Shown: piece by piece, positions 31,547 through 40,971 of the stretch
Layout of the letters: every line of letters starts with the position of its first letter
Position numbering within the stretch: position 1 is the stretch's first letter
Assembly (NCBI GenBank): GCA_946902875.1
Contig: OX336337.1
Coordinates: forward strand, 2,852,001 to 2,916,000
Source: Nematopogon swammerdamellus
Lineage: Eukaryota; Arthropoda; Insecta; Lepidoptera; Adelidae
Length of the DNA: 64,000 nt
Direction of reading: 5' to 3'
Notes under the pieces: generated by a model
What the model saw: the letters and a program-made list of their open reading frames with translations, nothing else
Told to the model about the DNA's origin: nothing
The model's database searches: none
Made by a program: the position numbers and the translations under genes

Positions 31547-31665
31547 CGAAACGTGGTGGTCGGTGTTGTGCTGTAATTTACCATAGTTCTTGCAGCACAA
31601 CACCGATTACTCTGCTTACCCCGATTGTCGGGATTCAGCGTGTGTGATATGTATGTATGTATGTA
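31547..31665 (+). mobile_element. SINE body B4, 3' part
   Basis: AACGTGGTGGTCGGTGTTG, CTTGCAGCACAACACCG, TTACCCCGATTGTCGGG, then an ATGT tail. The fuller B4 copies are at 36405-36775 and 51592-51899. Confidence 0.6.
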
Positions 31666-31726
31666 CTAAAACTGTTGTTCAATATACTGGACGTGATGGA
31701 TGACCAATGATGAACAAAAACAAAAA

Positions 31727-32160
31727 AAACGGTCAAGTGCGAGTCGAACTCGCACACCGAGGTTTCCGTATCGCCATGTCACGGTCAGCGCACTCACGCC
31801 ATCTATGGTGTCTCTATGAAATTCTTCATATTAGTTAAATGTCATGATTAGTTAAAATGCTCCATAATCTATTCGGTAGATGGCGCGCGCGCATACACTT
31901 TTCGGTTTCTTCTATGAGAACCCCCGTGATTTTTTTACTTTTTCTTATTTTTATTATTTGTTGTTATATAGGCCATAATAACACATATTCTGTGAAAATT
32001 TCAACGGGCTACGTATTACGGTTCAAGAGATAAAGCCCTTTGACAGCAGACAGACTCACAGCTTCGATCATAAAAACTATTCTTTCCGTCTACGACTCAC
32101 AGACAGAGAGATGGCGTAGGCTTAGTAATAGGGTCCCGTACCGGTTACAGAACGCTAAAA
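31727..32160 (+). repeat. GGTTCCGTA-type repeat, longer subtype
   Basis: AACGGTCAAGTGCGAGTCG, ATTCGGTAGATGGCGCGCG, CGGTTCAAGAGATAAAGCC, GGCTTAGTAATAGGGTCCC, AGAACGCTAAAAA. Part of the CAGACAG run is replaced by a short foreign stretch. A 3' scrap of the same family follows to about 32260. Confidence 0.6.
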
Positions 32161-32573
32161 AACAAAAAACAAAAAAACCGTTTCTTGTATGGGCACCGCT
32201 CAAATTTTTTTACTTTTTCTTTTTCAGGGTACCGTACTCTGTACGCAACCCTAAAAATGTGTCTCGCAAGAAAGTCATCAATGTGACTACGTAGCCATTC
32301 ACATTGGGTTATTAAATTATTCTATAGCCCTGTAATATAACATCGCCCCGAGATGTATGTACAAGCGCGCATGAACGCGGCGGACACCGGAAAAGCGAGG
32401 CCTCCCTCAATAAATACTTACAAATTGCATGGAGCATGGACATAAAATCTGTTGCAAGATGAATAATGCTAATTAGTTAGCGTTGGGGAAATTTATGCAA
32501 AACATTTCCGCGGCTCCCCGGACGCTGGGCCCCGTAACTAAGTCTCCCCCGTCATTAATTTAAAGAGAAAAGT

Positions 32574-32700
32574 TTGGCGCCGGCCGTACACCCACCGCCC
32601 CCCCCTCCCCCTCCGAAGCGCTCCGACCGAAGCGCCCCGCCGCCGCCGCCGTGCAGACGACGCGCGACGACTTCGAGTGTGTGTGAGGGTGTGTGTGTGT
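32574..32700. repeat. C-rich and GT-rich low-complexity stretch
   Basis: A C-rich run (CCGCCCCCCCCTCCCCCTCC), CCG repeats and a GTGTGTGAGGGTGTGTGTGTG run. ORFs here are compositional. Confidence 0.6.
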
Positions 32701-32716
32701 TTATTTTAAGTACTAT

Positions 32717-33027
32717 CCGAGGACGTGCACCTGAATACACAAGGCACATACGAGGCCATTTTCAAACCGAGGACTTTTTCCTGGGTCCACGGATTGAATG
32801 GTCACCATTGTCGTATTCTCCGTGCGATTCTGAACCTTTCTGCCTAAGAAATACGGAAATCGGGAACGGTCCTCGATTTGGTCGCCATAATTTTAGTCAA
32901 GAGTGTGAAAATTTGTGACCACCAGGGCGGCGCCACCGTCGTATTTTACACACTTCGATTTACACTCAAGTCCACTTTCTTAACCAATCCGAGGACCCAT
33001 GTGTGAAGTTCACACATGGGTCCTCGG
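32717..33027. other. Left half of a GGTCCTCG motif cluster, with a 19-bp perfect hairpin
   Basis: The motif occurs at 32717 (-), 32767 (-), 32868 (+), 32989 (-) and 33019 (+). The last two are the ends of a perfect inverted repeat: CCGAGGACCCATGTGTGAA (32989-33007), one base, then its exact inverse (33009-33027). Not a tandem repeat: sequence between the motifs is unrelated. Identity unknown. Confidence 0.6.
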
Positions 33028-33087
33028 TTTGGACACGTTTTGCTGAGTGTATTGTTTTTTTTTTCTAAACAAATTTTCAAAAATTTA

Positions 33088-33387
33088 CGTGCATACCTAC
33101 ACCTGCTGCTTCACCGTTCGGAACCAGTGTAAAACTGTAGGTCCCTTCCCTTGCCCCTTACTAGGTGGTAGGCTCAAATTGTAGCCGACTGGGTTGGTAC
33201 CACCGTACTGGATGTAAGATGGCCGCATAGCAGCCTCGGCTGTGTTCTCCTCTAGTCCAGTAAAGCCAGCAATCTAGGGAAGTCTCCGGTATGGCACCTA
33301 CCTTCCCGGTGGTGATATTGGCTGGTCGAAGCATGCGCTTTGGCCCCTCCGACTCAGCCACCCATACCGGATTACATAAAAAAAAAA
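33088..33387 (+). mobile_element. SINE body B3, near complete without tRNA head
   Basis: CGTGCATACCTACACCTGC, TCACCGTTCGGAACCAGTG, CCCCTTACTAGGTGGTAGGC, to GATTACATAAAAAAAAA. It splits the GGTCCTCG cluster in two. Confidence 0.7.
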
Positions 33388-33983
33388 CAACATTAGATAA
33401 TTTACCAAGTTTGGCCCAACCCATCAATATGAAACCACTATTAATATTTTTGTTATGCCTTATAAATAATAATGAATTTTAGAACGAAAACAATGGGGAT
33501 TGAAACTTATTGAAAAATATTAATCATTCTAATAATCAGATAGCTAATATTATTATCATTAGCAATATTTGAGAGCTGGACATGATTGTGCGTATATTAC
33601 ACCTGCTGTGGTGATATTAGCCCAACACACAACTATGCCGAAGGAACCCTAGGTGCCATTTCAGAACCTTCCTTTATCTGAGCACGGCTGTATTGAACTA
33701 GAAGATGAAAAACACATCGATGGAAAAACACGTACATTTGCAGCTTCAAACATATTTTATTGAATGCAGTGGTACTGTAATAACAACCGAGATGTCGGGC
33801 GAAGCGACTGACGACCGACTGACTGTGATGGGAGCACGATTTGTTCTATTCCTCTACCGGCGCGGCGGCGCGGCAGCGGCGTTCTTCCCTTCCCCTTCAC
33901 CTTCCCCTTCCCCCGGTCCACGTTTTGTACAGAAGAAATCAGAATAAAATGTCCCCTGTTTGATAGTAGAAAATTCAACACTA
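33388..33983. other. No recognised gene
   Basis: AT-rich, then a TTCCCCTTCACCTTCC-type pyrimidine run at about 33890-33915. The small ORFs here have no features. Confidence 0.4.
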
Positions 33984-34311
33984 GGTCCTCGCATAATACA
34001 ACGTTTCAGGAATTGGTGTGCTATTAGGTCCTCGAAATGGCATGGCTGGACAGGTCGCGAAGGTCCTCGTTTAGCCTAACACAAAGTCCTCGAATGGACG
34101 TCGCCAGACAGGTTTGCGAGTGTATATTGTGTCCTCGCTTTGTTTGTCACAATTCAAGTTAGAAAGAGTAGGAGATATCGAAACACTAAGCGCTTGAGCG
34201 TTTCCAGGAATAAATTTGGCGCACATCTGTCTTGTCGAGGTCATCGTACGACTTCGTATAGTCCAGATACGGAGAGGTCCTCGGTCTGAATGAGTAAAAC
34301 GGGGGTCCTCG
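33984..34311. other. Right half of the GGTCCTCG motif cluster
   Basis: Seven plus-strand motifs: 33984, 34027, 34062, 34085 (AGTCCTCG), 34130 (TGTCCTCG), 34276 and 34304, spaced 23-146 bp. Flanks often continue with a pyrimidine-rich or TTTGG-like extension. No tandem unit and no ORF that explains the repetition. Confidence 0.6.
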
Positions 34312-34490
34312 CATGGTACTTAAAACAAACAAGGGTGTGTGTGTGTGTGTGGACCACCGCGTGTGCGTCGCATACGGCACGTCCACTCACTCGGCTTTGC
34401 TAAAGGCGCAGGAGTCAGCCAAAACCACGTACCGTTCTGTAAAAATTCCATATTTACGGTAGGTAGCAATTTGTCAGATCCGTCCGATCT

Positions 34491-34950
34491 ACATACAGGG
34501 TGTTGTAACGGCCACTACATTAAATTTAATGAAATGATTATTGGGATCAATACTAACAAAAAAGTCAAAGAACTTTTTTCTGAATTACCTTTGAATAAAA
34601 AGTTACAGTTTGCATACAAACTAATTGATTTATTTAGTGTAAAAGGATCTAATATTCCGCACGAACGCGGGAATGAAAGGCGCGCGGTGAGTGAGCGAGC
34701 AGGAGCGAGTGCTAGGAGAGAGAAGATGCGCGGTGGAGGCGCGGCGTGAGTTTTTCGATCCCGACCGTCCCCGCGCCAGCACGCTCCCCCCGCGCGTGTC
34801 AATTGACACTAGACGAAAACATAAATTTTAAAAATTTATATCTCCAAAACTAGACACTTAGAGAAAAACTTTATTTACTTTTTTGTCTCGGAAAAACATG
34901 AGGATTGCTCTGGCGAAATTAATGTACTGGCTGTTACAACATAACTGTGT
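34491..34950. repeat. Possible TIR element (ACAGGGTGTTGTAAC ends)
   Basis: Left CAGGGTGTTGTAACGGCC and right GGCTGTTACAACATAACTG are approximately inverted. The interior has a GC-rich segment with a small plus ORF (part of 34339-34749) of no recognised family. Confidence 0.35.
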
Positions 34951-35233
34951 GATTGCGCTATTTTATTTTTGACTAAAAGTCAGAATCTATATGGAAATGT
35001 AATACAATATTTATAGTAAAATATGGCACAATAGCACAGTTATATATAATACATTCTAATGACCAGCTCTTTTCAAATATTTTCAAATGTTTGAAAATAA
35101 AAAATGAAAATAAAATAAAATAAAGACCCAATTAGTAAATCGTGCGAAATACGTATAGATACTGGGTTTTGTCTCATCAAAATTCCCTTAAACCTAACCG
35201 CACTGCATACAACAAACACGGCACGACAGCAGT

Positions 35234-35235
35234 GA

Positions 35236-35303
<68 letters not shown>

Positions 35304-35354
35304 AAAAAAGAAAGAAAGAAAGGAAGAAAGAAAAAAAGAGAGAAAGAAAGAAAA
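35234..35354. repeat. (GAAA)n microsatellite
   Basis: About 30 copies of GAAA with a few A>G or G>A changes. Lys/Glu- and Phe/Leu/Ser-rich ORFs over it are artefacts. Lepidopteran Helitron-like repeats are known to associate with (GAAA)n. Confidence 0.85.
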
Positions 35355-35987
35355 TGTTTTTTGTTCATACATAATAGAGTACTTTCAAATGATCCCTGTT
35401 TCCCAAAATAGGATTCCCCGAGCTATGGGAAACAGGGTCTCTTATCCGGTCGTTCACTTACACTGATCTGCCTACTGTACATTACATAACATTACAGCCT
35501 TGATCCGTTGTTTGTAAATATTCTAATGAGATGCAGTGGAGACAAAAATAGTATTTTTGAACGGCTTTCCGCAGTTATACATTATTTTCTGCACTGCTGC
35601 CGTGCCGTGCTCGTGCCGTGGTCACGTGGTGGTCGTGTTGTGGACCACAACTTGTGGTTGTTGCCGTGGCCTCATCGTATAGTGCGCAAGCGATAATTAT
35701 CTTCTCCTACATTATGTTATGTATGTGTTTACTTTAGAACCGGGAGGTATGTCGAGGGACGACGGCACGAGGGGGGACGGCACGTCATTGATCCCCTTGA
35801 GGTATCGTCGGGTCTGACTACCAGCAAACGTCGCGTCCGGCATTAGCGGCCACCGCTGCAGCGGCGGTTCAGAAGCTTAGAAGGGATCTGCGCAAAGTAC
35901 GAATTCCTGGCCTTTGCCGCCGTTGAGACGTTAGGCTCCATAGAGCTTACAATGCGCTTATGGTTGAATACATACATGAGTTTATTG
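35355..35987. other. No gene; one small hairpin
   Basis: CCCTGTTTCCCA and TGGGAAACAGGG (about 35393-35430) form a 12-bp stem. The region around 35590-35670 repeats GTGCCGTG and GTGGTCGTG words. Confidence 0.4.
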
Positions 35988-36377
35988 TTTTTTTTTTATG
36001 GAAACTGATACGGTTGGCTACATCACCTTCAGCATCCGTGATGTCAGCCCATAACACCGGGTGAACTAGGTGCCATGTCAGTGCTTCCCTTCGGTCGTGC
36101 CGGCTACACTTAACTGGACGGAAAACACAAACTATTTACATGGCCGTTTCGACCGACGTTTCACTCAGTGCGGTGGTACCAACCCGGGCGGGTTCAACCC
36201 TACCACCTAGCAATGTAACTTAAGAAGGAAAGGGATCTACAGTTTACGTGGAATCCGAACCACGGTAAGCCTCCAACGGTCGAGCGGTCACCCATCCAAG
36301 AACAGACCGCGCCCAGCGTTGCTTAACAATCAATAGCAACAGTCGACTGTCTGCACCACTGAGCTATCGAGGCTGAC
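35988..36377 (-). mobile_element. SINE copy: 5S/tRNA-like head H1 + body B1
   Basis: A T run, TATGGAAACTGATACGG, the inverse of B1, then GGTCACCCATCCAAGAAC, GCGTTGCTTAACA and GAGCTATCGAGGCTGAC. Full length on the minus strand. Confidence 0.75.
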
Positions 36378-36404
36378 GTTTCTTGAGCATTCTTATGGTA
36401 GTAA

Positions 36405-36775
36405 GACTGCACTTGAGTTTCTTCTATCCGGTTTGGTTACACGCACGAAGAAGAACCGGGGTAGAGATATTGTGGATATCCACTGCCTCTCTCCCCGTGC
36501 ATGTCGTAAGAGGCGACTAAGGGATAAGGACAAGATATTGCGCTAAAGGGCGACAGGCTAGCCCCTTCTCACCTTGGCGCAGTCCTTCCACCTAGTCATG
36601 CAGCAGGTGGGTTCTTCGTGTCTTACTTGCTGCTTGATAGTTGTCTTGTCCGTATACTGTGCTAAACGTGGTGGTCGGTGTTGTTCTGTAATTTGTCAGA
36701 GTCCTTATAGCACAACACCGATTACTCTGCTTACCCTGATTGTCGGGATACAGCGTGTGTTATGTATGTATGTAT
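36405..36775 (+). mobile_element. SINE copy with body B4
   Basis: Module ACTGCACTTGAGTTTC, ATCCGGTTTGGTTACACG, then CTCTCTCCCCGTGCATGTCG and GGCGACTAAGGGATAAGG shared with head H2, then B4 (GGGCGACAGGCTAGCC, GTCATGCAGCAGGTGGG, AACGTGGTGGTCGGTG) and an ATGT tail. Confidence 0.65.
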
Positions 36776-37094
36776 GATTCATTCTCATCATATATAGTAC
36801 GTCAATGATTCACAATTCGGCTAAATGCTATAAATACATATTAAAATTCTTCATTTCCACCCCACCATCCACGGCAAACCCGGCCGGCGAAAGCCGCGAC
36901 CACTACTCGTGTCATGAACATCACATTTTTCAAATGATGCCAATTCGGAACGCGTGTCGAATTCTATTTTGGAACGCGTGTGCGTGCTTGTTTAATAGCA
37001 CCGCTGTTTGAATTTCGAACTGCGGTTGAATAAAACACTCATTTGTTAGTGCGTGAAGTTCAGTGATCGAGTGAATACATATTTCAGGTGTTTA

Positions 37095-37215
37095 TCTTTA
37101 TCCACAACAAAGATACAGGGAGGCCAAAAGTACCCTGAGTTGCTTCGAGAAAAGGATGGTACGGCCGTGTTGCTCGACTTGGCGGGGGCACTGCTGTGCC
37201 CCCAGATCTCCGCGG
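37095..37215 (+). repeat. Dispersed repeat, first of two copies
   Basis: TCCACAACAAAGATACAGGG, GTTGCTTCGAGAAAAGGATG, GGTACGGCCGTGTTGCTCG, GGGGGCACTGCTGTGCCC. The second copy is at 53868-53985. Not identified. Confidence 0.55.
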
Positions 37216-37317
37216 ACATCGCTGAGTAACCGTGTAACTAAAGAATGCAAACATTGTTGTTATAAGTATGTTTAATCGCCATCAGGTGAACGAAGTGAAC
37301 CAAAGAGCTACCAGTAC

Positions 37318-37337
37318 CACAGAATAGAAAAGAGTAC
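37318..37337 (-). repeat. Copy 1 of a 20-25 bp micro-repeat
   Basis: CACAGAATAGAAAAGAGTAC, preceded by AGTAC, which also ends the unit. Two fuller copies at 42154-42178 and 43576-43599 are each bounded by direct repeats. Confidence 0.55.
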
Positions 37338-37526
37338 ATTGGACGCGCGGTAGAGCAAGACAGCGCAGCAGACTGACTGGCGAGCGAGACGGGGCATCGA
37401 CGCTTCCGGTGCGGTGGGGAAGCAGATGCTGTTGATTGCCGTACAGTGAAGACGTCCGAGGATAGCACCCAGCCGGCGGCTACGGGCCAGTAAGTGTTTT
37501 ATATGTGTACCTACTATACAAGGTAT

Positions 37527-37806
37527 TGTTGAGGTCTCAATATGTAGTAGATATAGTATAGGTAGGTATACGATATTAAACAGATGTAAGCTTCAGTTTG
37601 TAGTTTATTTTGACATTCGACCTCAATATTAAATTACAAGCTGTCCTTATCAATGTTTGCATGCAGATGCGGCGCTCGCCGCGCGCGCTCGTCCAGCGTA
37701 GCCAATCAGGGCGCAGCAGCACTGTCGCAGCCGAGTTTATAAATATTAGTGGCAGCGGCGGCGCGGTATTAGTACTGGTGTAACGCTCGTCGCCGGTGCT
37801 GCTACA
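37527..37806 (-). repeat. 3' LTR
   Basis: TGTAGC...CAACA in element orientation. A TATA-like TTTATAAA lies about 62 nt from its start and AATAAA about 197 nt in, fitting U3-R-U5. The stop codon of pol lies in its first five bases. Confidence 0.85.
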
Positions 37807-40558
37807 GAGCTCCCCCCTCAGCGAAGCGTACAGGCGGTTTTGATGCGCGGCCTGATCGTGTCGTATATGCCGTGCACCCTTGCTTCCCGTCCTCGTTCAT
37901 GAGAAATGCAGGCTTCAGGCGATCGATAGATATATTCGACGTTCTCGTAGGCAGCTGAATCGTGTAGATCTTGTCTCGCCGCTCGATAACGCGGTACGGG
38001 CCGTCGTAAGTAGGCGTCAGCGGCTTGCGCGAGGCGTCGTTGCGTACGAAGACGTGTGTGCACTTCGGTAGCTCGTCGTGAATGAACACGGCTCGCGTCG
38101 GCTGAGACGTTCGTTTTACGGCTTGCGCTCTCCTCAACGTTTCGGTCAGTACGTTCATAAAATGAGATTCTGTCGGCGCCGATGTTGCCGCTTCTTGAAA
38201 GAATTCACCGGGGATGCGTAGCTGTCGTCCGTACACCAACTCGGCGGGGCTAGCTCCGATGTCTTCTTTTACAGCTGTACGTAGTCCCAAAAGTACTGTA
38301 GGCAGCTCGCGAGCCCAGTGCTCGCTCTGCGCGATGAGTCTTGCCGTGAGGGATGTCTTGAGCGAGCGGTGCCAGCGCTCAACAATACCATTTGCTTGAG
38401 GATGGTAAGCGCTAGTACGGTTCTTTTCTATGCCCAGCCTGTTCATGAGGCTCTTCATTAGTTCAGACTCGAACTGCCTGCCCTGGTCGCTAACGAGTGT
38501 CGCTGGACATCCGAATCTTGATATCCAGCCGTTGTATAGTGTCTCAGCTACTGTCTCAGCGGTGATGTTGCTGACTGGGAACGCTTCCGGCCACCTCGTA
38601 CAACGGTCGATGATGGTGACGCAGTATTTTGACTCTTGCGATAAAGGTAGCGGCCCGATGATGTCTATGTGTATGTGAGCAAATCGGTCCGTCGATGTGA
38701 AGTTAGCGAGCGGTGCGGTCGTATGTCGCTGCACCTTCGATCGCTGACATGCGATACAATTTCTGCTCCACTCGTTGACATCGGAGTTTATAGATGGCCA
38801 AAAAAATCGCTGCGTCATCATCTTGCGTGTCGCTCTGATGCCCGGATGACTCAGTTCGTGGACGGCCTTGAAGGCTGGCAAACGAAAGTCGTGCGATAGG
38901 TAGGGGCGAACATTGCCTGTAGACGTTTCGCATAATATCTGTCTTGACGTCGATGGCGTGCTTAACTTTTTGAAGTGTAGTTTTACATTTTTCAGTAGCG
39001 CTGGTATATCTTCGTCTATCAGCTGTTTTTGTGCCAATTCGTCGTAGTTGATTGTCGTCGAGAGTGAAATCTCTTCTATTCTTGACAGTGCGTCCGCGAC
39101 CGTGTTGTCTTCTCCCTTGACGTGCCGGATAGCAGATGTAAACTGGCCGATGTACTCGAGCTGGCGGGTGCGGCGCGGCGTTTCATTCTTTGAACTGCTC
39201 GGCGTCGATAAGGAGTAGACTAGCGGCTTGTGGTCGGTGTATAGAATTAGCTCTCTTCCTTCGAAAATTTTTCTGAAGTGGCGAACGGCTAAGTACATAG
39301 CCAGCAGCTCGCGGTCGTATGTACTGTAGCGTTGTTGTGCATCGGAGAATCTCTTCGAGAAGAATGCTAGCGGTTTCCATTTTCCTTTGATATTTTGTTG
39401 GATTATTCCACCAGCGCAGGTGTTAGAGGCGTCGCTCATTATTGCGTAACTTGCAGATGCCGAGGGATGAGTCAGTGTCGCAGCGTCCTTTATATCCACC
39501 TTACATGTTTCGAAGGCTCGTTCTGCTTCCGTAGTCCATGCGATCTTTGTCTTGTCATTTTTTTTTGAATTGTGTAGGTATTTATTTAGCACGTCTTGGT
39601 GATGAGCTGCTCGAGGAAGACTTGCTCGATAGAAGTTTAACATCCCGAGAAAGCGACGTAATTCCTGCACGGTCGTGGGCTTGGGGTAAGTTGTAATCGC
39701 TTGTACTTTCTCTTGGGTCGGGGCGATGCCTTCCACTGACACGCTGTAGCCGAGGAATTGTACGCATGGCTTTCCGAAGACGCATTTGGACGCGTTTAAT
39801 GTTACTCCATTCTGGTCTAGTCTTCTGAAAATTTCTTCCAAGTGTTCGCGGTGCTGCTGTTCGTTCGATGAAGCAATGAGCAGATCATCTAAGTAGCAGA
39901 ATACGAAGTCTAGGTCACGGAGCACCGAGTCCAAAAAACGTTGAAAAGTTTGGGCAGCATTTCGCAACCCGAAGCACATCCTCTGGAATTCGAATAAGCC
40001 GAAGGGTGTGATGATTGCTGTCTTTTCGATATCTCTATCGGCTACGCGTATTTGGTGATAGGCGCGGTGCAGATCTATCGTCGAAAAAATTTTCTTTCCT
40101 TCCAGATTGTTGGTGAAGTCGTGCAGGCGCGGGACAGGGTAGCGGTCCGGTACGGTCGTGGCATTGAGTCGCCGGAAGTCGCCGCAAGGTCTCAACTCTC
40201 CGTTCTTCTTGGTGACGAGGTGCAGCGGACTGGCCCAGGAGCTCTTAGACGGACGACATATGCCTTGCTCAAGCATGACTTGGAATTCTTTTTTAGCCGC
40301 TTGGTATTTGTGTGGTGGCAATGGTCGTGCTTTAGTGTAGACCGGCGGACCTTGTGTTTCGATGCAGTGATATACGTCTTCGTTTGTTCTCTCTTTCAGC
40401 AAATATGGTTTCGTCAGCTCTGGGTACCTCTCCAGAAGGTCATGGTAAGGCATTTGCACGTCGATGGTTCGTACTGTCGGTGTGCTCGTGGGAAGTACCG
40501 CTCCTCGGACCGATAGATGCGTTTGACTATCGATCAGCTGGCTGCCGTGCAAGTCCAC
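37802..40558 (-). CDS. pol: Pol: reverse transcriptase, RNase H, integrase (918 aa)
   Basis: RT: SPLHLVTKKNGELRPCGDFR, RCFGLRNAAQTFQRFLD-type box (here MCFGLRNAAQTFQ), catalytic FCYLDDLLIA near residue 223. RNase H: AIMSDASNTCAGGIIQ, YSTYDRELLAMYLAVRHF, LYTDHKPLVY. Integrase: zinc-binding HELSHPG...NCIACQ near residues 575-615, then the D,D-E core (HIDIIGPLP; LVSDQGRQFE; YHPQANGIVERWH). It makes and integrates the cDNA. The frame enters from upstream HHHILVDLHG, so the listed first codon (a GTG) is not a true start; the protein is expected to be made by continuation from protease. The frame runs through the polypurine tract and uses a TAG formed by LTR bases 3-5. No other disruption seen. Confidence 0.9.
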   Translation of the reverse strand: MDLHGSQLIDSQTHLSVRGAVLPTSTPTVRTIDVQMPYHDLLERYPELTKPYLLKERTNEDVYHCIETQGPPVYTKARPLPPHKYQAAKKEFQVMLEQGICRPSKSSWASPLHLVTKKNGELRPCGDFRRLNATTVPDRYPVPRLHDFTNNLEGKKIFSTIDLHRAYHQIRVADRDIEKTAIITPFGLFEFQRMCFGLRNAAQTFQRFLDSVLRDLDFVFCYLDDLLIASSNEQQHREHLEEIFRRLDQNGVTLNASKCVFGKPCVQFLGYSVSVEGIAPTQEKVQAITTYPKPTTVQELRRFLGMLNFYRASLPRAAHHQDVLNKYLHNSKKNDKTKIAWTTEAERAFETCKVDIKDAATLTHPSASASYAIMSDASNTCAGGIIQQNIKGKWKPLAFFSKRFSDAQQRYSTYDRELLAMYLAVRHFRKIFEGRELILYTDHKPLVYSLSTPSSSKNETPRRTRQLEYIGQFTSAIRHVKGEDNTVADALSRIEEISLSTTINYDELAQKQLIDEDIPALLKNVKLHFKKLSTPSTSRQILCETSTGNVRPYLSHDFRLPAFKAVHELSHPGIRATRKMMTQRFFWPSINSDVNEWSRNCIACQRSKVQRHTTAPLANFTSTDRFAHIHIDIIGPLPLSQESKYCVTIIDRCTRWPEAFPVSNITAETVAETLYNGWISRFGCPATLVSDQGRQFESELMKSLMNRLGIEKNRTSAYHPQANGIVERWHRSLKTSLTARLIAQSEHWARELPTVLLGLRTAVKEDIGASPAELVYGRQLRIPGEFFQEAATSAPTESHFMNVLTETLRRAQAVKRTSQPTRAVFIHDELPKCTHVFVRNDASRKPLTPTYDGPYRVIERRDKIYTIQLPTRTSNISIDRLKPAFLMNEDGKQGCTAYTTRSGRASKPPVRFAEGGAL
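37807..37820 (-). other. Polypurine tract
   Basis: TGAGGGGGGAGCTC immediately before the 3' LTR in element orientation; it also encodes the last residues of pol (AEGGAL). Confidence 0.75.
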
Positions 40559-40575
40559 GAGAATGTGGTGGTGTT

Positions 40576-40971
40576 TTATGAGTGTTTATCAGCGCCTAAT
40601 ATGGGCCGGCTGACTGCGGCTACTGTGAAGTCCCAGGAGTGCGCACGACGTAGGCCGAGGTCGAGGTCTAGCCGCCTGTTGCCGTAGGTAGGTATAACGG
40701 ATCCATTCGCTGCGTAGAGGCTGAACTCGGATATGCTCGTACTTCTTTTCTTAGTTTTATCCACAGGCAGTACGGAAATATTCGCTCCGGTGTCTACAAG
40801 GAAGCGCAGTCCTGTCGTGCGGTCGGTGACGAACAAACGGTGTGAAATTGTGTTGACTTCGGATCCCGTCGCCTCCAAAGTCAGGTTTAGTTTTCCTGCG
40901 CTCGTTCGTCGAAAGTGCAGGGTCGCAGGCAACGTCGTGCGGATGCACCGAAGCGGCGGTGATAGAAACAT
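40576..40971 (-). CDS. Aspartic protease domain
   Basis: Active-site motif FLVDTGANISVLP and the second conserved region RPILGAD. The frame overlaps the end of gag by 85 bp in the -1 frame, with G-GAA-AAC just before the gag stop as a possible slip site (not a canonical heptamer). At its own end it runs into TAA after GADKHS, while the RT frame resumes one base back (-1). Protease and RT are usually in one frame, so a 1-bp deletion near 40575-40590 is the simplest explanation; a second programmed shift is the alternative. The listed ATG at 40971 is not a likely start. Confidence 0.75.
   Translation of the reverse strand: MFLSPPLRCIRTTLPATLHFRRTSAGKLNLTLEATGSEVNTISHRLFVTDRTTGLRFLVDTGANISVLPVDKTKKRSTSISEFSLYAANGSVIPTYGNRRLDLDLGLRRAHSWDFTVAAVSRPILGADKHS

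Noticed and set aside
34339..34749. 136-codon plus-strand ORF
   Set aside because: Crosses from a GT repeat into a probable TIR element; no domain seen, although the part NGHYIKFNEMIIGINTN is not low-complexity and could be re-examined.
35142..35411. Lys/Glu-rich protein (and Phe/Leu/Ser-rich on the other strand)
   Set aside because: Translation of the (GAAA)n tract.
40052..40516. 154-codon plus-strand ORF
   Set aside because: Antisense shadow of the LTR element's pol.
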